DNA from: a virus
Length of the DNA stretch: 64,000 nt
Strand: one strand, 5' to 3'
Virus record (IMG/VR): IMGVR_UViG_3300032236_000815
Coordinates: 24,585-88,584 of that record
Shown: positions 60,957 to 64,000 of the stretch, one piece after another
Numbering within the stretch: the first letter of the stretch is position 1
Layout of the letters: each line of letters opens with the position of its first letter
The notes under the pieces: generated by a model
The model's input: only the letters and a program-made list of their open reading frames with translations
Databases searched by the model: none
What the model was told of the DNA's origin: nothing
Translations under genes and position numbers: made by a program

Positions 60957-61174
60957 TAGCGTTTATAGTAGTAAGCTATGGATGCTATTAGCGTAGATAA
61001 CACTAGAGCAGTATTCAAGTCTAATTCACCAGTTAATCTTCCTAGTATAACAATCATTAGTACTAGTGTAATAAATGGTAAAAAGCATAAGAAGATCAGC
61101 TTAGACAATCCAATTAAGAAAAATCCTAATTTTTGTCCGAAAGCATAACCTTTAGTTTCTTGCATGGTAGTCAT
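60956..61174 (-). CDS. Two-TM holin-like small membrane protein
   Basis: The ATG at 61174 is chosen (72 residues, MTTMQETKGY...). A longer frame to 61333 would overlap the upstream gene and is compositionally poor. A second ATG 9 nt in gives a dual-start pattern (MTTM), as in some holins. Two hydrophobic segments, about residues 13-42 and 52-68, end in a basic YYYKR. Near the endolysin, it is a reasonable holin candidate. Confidence 0.55.
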   Translation of the reverse strand: MTTMQETKGYAFGQKLGFFLIGLSKLIFLCFLPFITLVLMIVILGRLTGELDLNTALVLSTLIASIAYYYKR

Positions 61175-61218
61175 AAAATGGGTCCTGTAAACTTTAAAAA
61201 ATCTAGCGCAAAAAAATT

Positions 61219-61440
61219 TTACGAAGTACTTATGGGTAAGCCCGTGGCTAAATCTAACCCTGGATCTACTAGTGGGCATGAGTCTCCGTATAGTAAGTAA
61301 AACTCTGTGAATATTCTTCCGTCTGGCACCCAAAAGCGTATACGATTAATGTGTATTTCACAAGCTAAGTTATGGTGTTTAATAAAGGCGAGCACATCCT
61401 TGTATATGGGATTACGGGTTAAAACATAGTATTGACGCAT
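61219..61440 (-). CDS. Small hypothetical protein
   Basis: The ATG at 61440 is chosen because a separate small gene ends 2 nt before it. The TTG start of the longer frame would run through that gene. The product has 73 residues: MRQYYVLTRNPIYKDVLAFIKHHNLACEIHI, then WVPDGRIFTEFYLLYG. Mixed alpha/beta, no known motif. Confidence 0.5.
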   Translation of the reverse strand: MRQYYVLTRNPIYKDVLAFIKHHNLACEIHINRIRFWVPDGRIFTEFYLLYGDSCPLVDPGLDLATGLPISTS

Positions 61441-61442
61441 GG

Positions 61443-61550
61443 TTAGTCTAGTTTGAGTATACGCTGTAGCCAGTAGCCAAATGCATGTATAGGCGGGATT
61501 ACCAATACTGTACACACTATGGTTAAGAGAATCCAAAGAAAGTTGTTCAT
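61443..61550 (-). CDS. 35-residue single-TM protein
   Basis: ATG at 61550, stop at 61443, 2 nt before the next ATG. The product begins MNNFLWILLTIVC; one hydrophobic helix covers residues 4-20, with a Trp/Arg/Lys end. TATAAGTA on the minus strand ends 4 nt before the ATG. A small membrane peptide, possibly linked to lysis or exclusion. Confidence 0.5.
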   Translation of the reverse strand: MNNFLWILLTIVCTVLVIPPIHAFGYWLQRILKLD

Positions 61551-61946
61551 ACAGTACTTATAGTAGGGGGCCGAAACATCAGCCCAAATAGGTTCTTGCA
61601 GACCTATTTAGATTGCTCGCGAAAAAATTAAAAGAAGTACTTATAGATTTAGAGGGGTGAAAATACTTCGGTACCCATGCGCTATAGCTAGTTGTTGCTA
61701 TTTTACAACACTTACGCCTGGTGCCCCCTGGTACTCGGTCGGTGGTCGAAATAATTCTTTTTGAAATATATTTTTCGATTTTGAAATCAAAAAAAATCCT
61801 AGGAACTTGCCGGGAGCGAATCGGGCTTATGGGTTCCTAGGACCTAACTACCAGACAACCTAGTGGGAGCGAATCACGTCAGCTGTCCTACTACTAGCTA
61901 GGGCTTATGGGTTATAGCTTATGTGCCCTAGCTATGCTGTAGCCTG
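61551..61946. other. Non-coding region with inverted and direct repeats
   Basis: No convincing gene was found in 396 bp. It holds: an inverted repeat 61586-61593 with 61602-61609; a late-promoter-like TATAAGTA on the minus strand at 61638-61645; a perfect 10-bp stem 61797-61806 with 61833-61842; a perfect 10-bp stem 61895-61904 with 61925-61934; direct repeats GGGAGCGAATC (61812, 61865) and GGGCTTATGGGTT (61823, 61901). The arrangement suggests tandem structured RNA or protein-binding elements at the border of the late and early blocks. Confidence 0.6.
61555..61562 (-). promoter_or_regulatory. Candidate late promoter variant (TATAAGTA)
   Basis: On the minus strand it ends 4 nt before the ATG of the 35-residue gene at 61550. 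Confidence 0.4.
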
Positions 61947-62837
61947 TTAGCGGCTACGCATACATGTTACCTCTACTACACTCTGCCACTTGTTAGGCAT
62001 GCTCACACGGATGTCAGCTACCTTGAGTACCATACGCAAGCTGAGCTCGCGCATACGTTCAGCATTGGCTACAATGAACTCTACCACTTCCTGCTTCTCT
62101 GCGTCCTCTAGCTTGTATGCGTCCAACATACCACAGTCACGGACTACCTGCTTGATACGCAATAGCTTCTCACGTGTAGTATCAATAGTCAAGTCCAAGT
62201 AGTGGCAACGTGACTCCAGTGCTTCCAAATGATCACGCAACTTCTTTGACTTAACATGATCAAACTTGATGTTACTGATAAAGATAGCACCACCTTTGAA
62301 CTCAAAGCTGTTGGGCATGCCTTCTTGCTTGAGTGAGCGGCTGTCCGTATTCCAATGGATCATACGCTTCTTGCCTGAGTCCAAAGCTGCCTTTAGAATG
62401 TTCAAGGATAGGTCATCCAACAATACGCTATCACAGTCATCGAACACTAGGATACACTTAGGATCAGCAAACTCGTAGAGCTTCTTGTACAAACCAATGG
62501 CACTCATTGCGCCCTTAACCACTTCATACTTCTTGAGCTTGGAGTCCTGCGCTACATTAGCGAACACATCATGCTTGCTCAAGACTTTCTCAACACCAAA
62601 GCTCTTACCAACACCCGGGGGTCCTGTGACAATCATAGCACGTACATCACCCTTCTTAACCGCACGAGTCATGTCTTCCAAGATGTCAAAACGTTGGCCC
62701 AACCGTGCCATAATCTCGTCATCTGTTTCCTGTTTGAGTTGAGCTTCTTTGGCCTTCAAATAGTCCTTGTCTGTTTCCAAACTAGTGACTTCTGCTTTGG
62801 CATTTAGCAACATCGCGCTCGTTACAACCTTACCCAT
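61947..62837 (-). CDS. AAA+ ATPase
   Basis: The product has 296 residues. Walker A GPPGVGKS (72-79), Walker B CILVFDDCD (Asp133/134), a sensor-1-like ISN (about 214) and a C-terminal helical lid. An N-terminal helical extension precedes the motor. Stand-alone AAA+ genes of this type occur in T4-like phages without a fixed role. It is preceded by SD aaggagcg and a strong early promoter with an inverted repeat. It could remodel replication or host complexes. Confidence 0.8.
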   Translation of the reverse strand: MGKVVTSAMLLNAKAEVTSLETDKDYLKAKEAQLKQETDDEIMARLGQRFDILEDMTRAVKKGDVRAMIVTGPPGVGKSFGVEKVLSKHDVFANVAQDSKLKKYEVVKGAMSAIGLYKKLYEFADPKCILVFDDCDSVLLDDLSLNILKAALDSGKKRMIHWNTDSRSLKQEGMPNSFEFKGGAIFISNIKFDHVKSKKLRDHLEALESRCHYLDLTIDTTREKLLRIKQVVRDCGMLDAYKLEDAEKQEVVEFIVANAERMRELSLRMVLKVADIRVSMPNKWQSVVEVTCMRSR

Positions 62838-62859
62838 TTTCGCTCCTTATAAAGTGTTT

Positions 62860-62911
62860 ATTATACTACCTAATGTTCTTACTTGCAATGATTAAGAGCA
62901 AGAACATTAGG
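62860..62911 (-). promoter_or_regulatory. Early promoter with overlapping 12-bp inverted repeat
   Basis: Reading the minus strand: TTGCAA (62883-62888), 17-bp spacer, TATAAT (62860-62865). A perfect 12-bp inverted repeat (62869-62880 with 62900-62911) encloses the -35 box, one arm lying in the spacer. There is no T-run, so it looks like an operator for a dimeric regulator rather than a terminator. Confidence 0.68.
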
Positions 62912-62941
62912 AGTAGATGAAATAAAGTAAACCAGTTCATA

Positions 62942-63262
62942 TTAGTCTAAACGGCTACCGGCATAAGCGCGGAGTCCAAGTCCTTGTAGATATGTAGCCA
63001 ATGCTTCTGCACCCGCTTCTTTTACTGATACTGACTGAGTTGGGAGTTTTGCTGGATCCCAGAAGCTAAGGCATTTTGGTTTGTAGTCTTTGCGAAAGCC
63101 TGCCTTGATCAGCTCTTTTGCTTGAGCTGAGTTAGTACGGTCCACGTATACATCAACCCAACCAAAGCCACATGCGTCACGCTCGCCTACTCGTTGATAC
63201 ATTTCGATGCCTGCTTGGCGAGCAAGTTCAAAGCCTGGAAGTACTTGTTCTGCTGTAATCAT
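62942..63262 (-). CDS. Small hypothetical early protein
   Basis: The product has 106 residues: an N-terminal helix, then a strand-rich center with FGWVDVYVDRTNSAQAKELIKAGFRKDYKPKCLSFWDPAKL and a final helix. SD taggagcga. A perfect sigma-70 promoter lies upstream. No family name, but it has the compact style of phage early proteins. Confidence 0.65.
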   Translation of the reverse strand: MITAEQVLPGFELARQAGIEMYQRVGERDACGFGWVDVYVDRTNSAQAKELIKAGFRKDYKPKCLSFWDPAKLPTQSVSVKEAGAEALATYLQGLGLRAYAGSRLD

Positions 63263-63295
63263 AGTTCGCTCCTATTAATTGCTGTTGAAGTAGTT

Positions 63296-63324
63296 ATTAT
63301 ACTACCAAAGGGTAGGGTTGTCAA
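63296..63324 (-). promoter_or_regulatory. Consensus sigma-70 promoter
   Basis: On the minus strand: TTGACA (63319-63324), 17-bp spacer, TATAAT (63296-63301). A perfect match to consensus in both boxes. It lies at the end of the 63302 gene and drives the 62942 gene. Confidence 0.8.
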
Positions 63325-63445
63325 TAGCCTTTCGTTTAGAGTGGGCTTTGATGCCTTCCTCTACGAACAGGCTCGCGCCCAGGATGCCTAAGAATGCCCA
63401 CAAAGGCCAAGTGAAGTAAAATGCTTCTAATAGGGTTTGTAACAT
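63302..63445 (-). CDS. 47-residue single-TM early protein
   Basis: The ATG at 63445 has SD aaggagcg 7 nt upstream. The product begins MLQTLLEAFYFTW; one hydrophobic helix covers residues 10-28 (YFTWPLWAFLGILGASLFV) and a basic tail (KAHSKRK) follows. The stop lies within the next gene's promoter. With its own perfect promoter it is probably a real early membrane peptide, for example host-takeover or exclusion. Confidence 0.65.
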   Translation of the reverse strand: MLQTLLEAFYFTWPLWAFLGILGASLFVEEGIKAHSKRKAIDNPTLW

Positions 63446-63472
63446 AGTATCGCTCCTTTGTTATTAGTCTTA

Positions 63473-63501
63473 ATTATAAGCTCAAACTGCCTGGATGTCA
63501 A
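63473..63501 (-). promoter_or_regulatory. Consensus sigma-70 promoter
   Basis: On the minus strand: TTGACA (63496-63501), 17-bp spacer, TATAAT (63473-63478). A perfect match. The -35 lies within the last codons of the gene upstream (63482). Confidence 0.8.
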
Positions 63502-64000
63502 TCACTTTGCGGACGAATCCAGTGGTATCTTTCTTAGCACGACCCTTAGCCTTCAAGCCTGCAATCACGTTCTTCTTGTCCAAAAAGCGCAAGTCAGTTT
63601 CGTCAGCATTAATAACTTCACGACCCATATATGTCTCTGGGAGCCGATCAAACACCATTGCCACATTCATGCCTTGTGCAATCGCTCGGGCTACATCACT
63701 ATCGTTGCCGTCTGCGGCACTGAATGTAAGGTGGTAGTTAGGCAAGTGGCTAACCTTACGACCCAAGACCTTAGTGTAGTCGTAGAACTGTACTTGAGGG
63801 AACTTTTCAAAAATGCCTGTCTTTTCAAACGCCAAGTCACTAGTACCATTGAGGCGGAACACTGGAGTCAAACCCAGCTTCGTTGCCATCTTAATACCTT
63901 TCACAATGTCTGCTTCTAAGTCTGCCATGAACGCATCTTTGTTTTCAAAGAAGTACTTGGTCTTGCGGATGCGAGCCTGCTGAATCATGTTGGTGTTCTC
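63482..64000 (-). CDS. Phage protein with RLNGTSD and NYHLTFS motifs (5'-truncated)
   Basis: The frame runs off the right edge, so the N-terminus is not seen; an internal ATG at 63988 is not necessarily the start. The visible 172 residues contain TPVFRLNGTSDLAFE, FPQVQFYDYTKVLGR, LPNYHLTFSAADGND and GMNVAMVFDRLPETYMG, a pattern I associate with the GP88/DUF7227-type phage proteins, possibly nucleic-acid-acting. The name is tentative. It is an early-type gene followed by a tandem of strong promoters. Confidence 0.6.
   Translation of the reverse strand, partial: ENTNMIQQARIRKTKYFFENKDAFMADLEADIVKGIKMATKLGLTPVFRLNGTSDLAFEKTGIFEKFPQVQFYDYTKVLGRKVSHLPNYHLTFSAADGNDSDVARAIAQGMNVAMVFDRLPETYMGREVINADETDLRFLDKKNVIAGLKAKGRAKKDTTGFVRKVIDIQAV

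Noticed and set aside
61797-61934. tRNA-like reading of the stem-loops with AGCGAATC resembling a T-loop
   Set aside because: No acceptor, D and anticodon arms could be assembled around it; the stems are simple hairpins and the T-loop match lacks TTC.
61831-61938. Very short plus-strand frames (ATGGGT...) downstream of GGGAGCGA in the non-coding region
   Set aside because: They are only a few to about a dozen codons and oriented against the neighbouring genes. Considered as leader peptides but there is no downstream plus-strand gene to control.

Overview
The window is about 64 kb of a T4-type myovirus genome. It is gene-dense with mostly short intergenic gaps, and it carries neck genes gp13, gp14 and gp15, sheath gp18, tube gp19, head completion gp4, terminase gp16 and gp17, gp32, uvsX, uvsY, uvsW, primase gp61, helicase gp41 and dNMP kinase. 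Several accompanying unknown genes are of the kind found in T4-like phages of marine and freshwater bacteria (cyanophages and their relatives). A virus-encoded outer-membrane barrel with a proteobacterial-type signal peptide and a GH19-type endolysin suggest a Gram-negative host, possibly an aquatic proteobacterium. No psbA or psbD is present in this window, and no tRNA, CRISPR array or insertion sequence was recognised.

Layout. 1-8598: tail-fibre and virion-surface genes, the first cut by the window edge. 8670-15236: a tightly overlapped seven-gene operon of oxidative tailoring enzymes: a U32-like/methyltransferase fusion, a flavin-dependent halogenase, a small unknown protein, a prolyl-4-hydroxylase-like enzyme, a second divergent halogenase-like flavoprotein and two more 2OG-Fe(II) oxygenases. 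It is bracketed by two terminators. 15287-16935: an inner-membrane transporter plus an outer-membrane barrel. 16976-20498 (minus): Nudix, gp15, gp14. 20541-22330: gp13, dNMP kinase and an antisense HNH-like gene. 22435-35686: sheath, tube, head completion, terminase and unknown head or virion genes. 35842-45526: gp32, recombination genes and a conserved block of small replication-associated genes that includes a very short DnaE-like protein. 45523-51290: structural protein, primase, carbamoyltransferase, helicase and GNAT. 51326-58863: a second tail-fibre block. 58896-61550: another 2OG oxygenase, endolysin and small membrane proteins. 61551-61946: non-coding structured repeats. 61947-64000 (minus): early-type genes with near-perfect sigma-70 promoters.

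Regulation. Octamers matching the T4 late promoter (TATAAATA and the variant TATAAGTA) precede many virion genes. In about nine cases the octamer sits only 4-5 nt before the start codon with no Shine-Dalgarno, which predicts leaderless late mRNAs. Host-type promoters with 17-bp spacers precede dNMP kinase, primase, the GNAT gene and the right-end minus-strand genes.

The most unusual content is the halogenase/oxygenase operon. Single viral flavin halogenases are known (VirX1 of cyanophage Syn10), but two halogenase-like proteins locked into one operon with three dioxygenases and a U32-methyltransferase fusion look like a complete multi-step modification pathway. Its position next to the tail-fibre genes suggests, but does not prove, that it acts on virion or host-surface polymers. 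All assignments come from reading the sequence; no database search was run.
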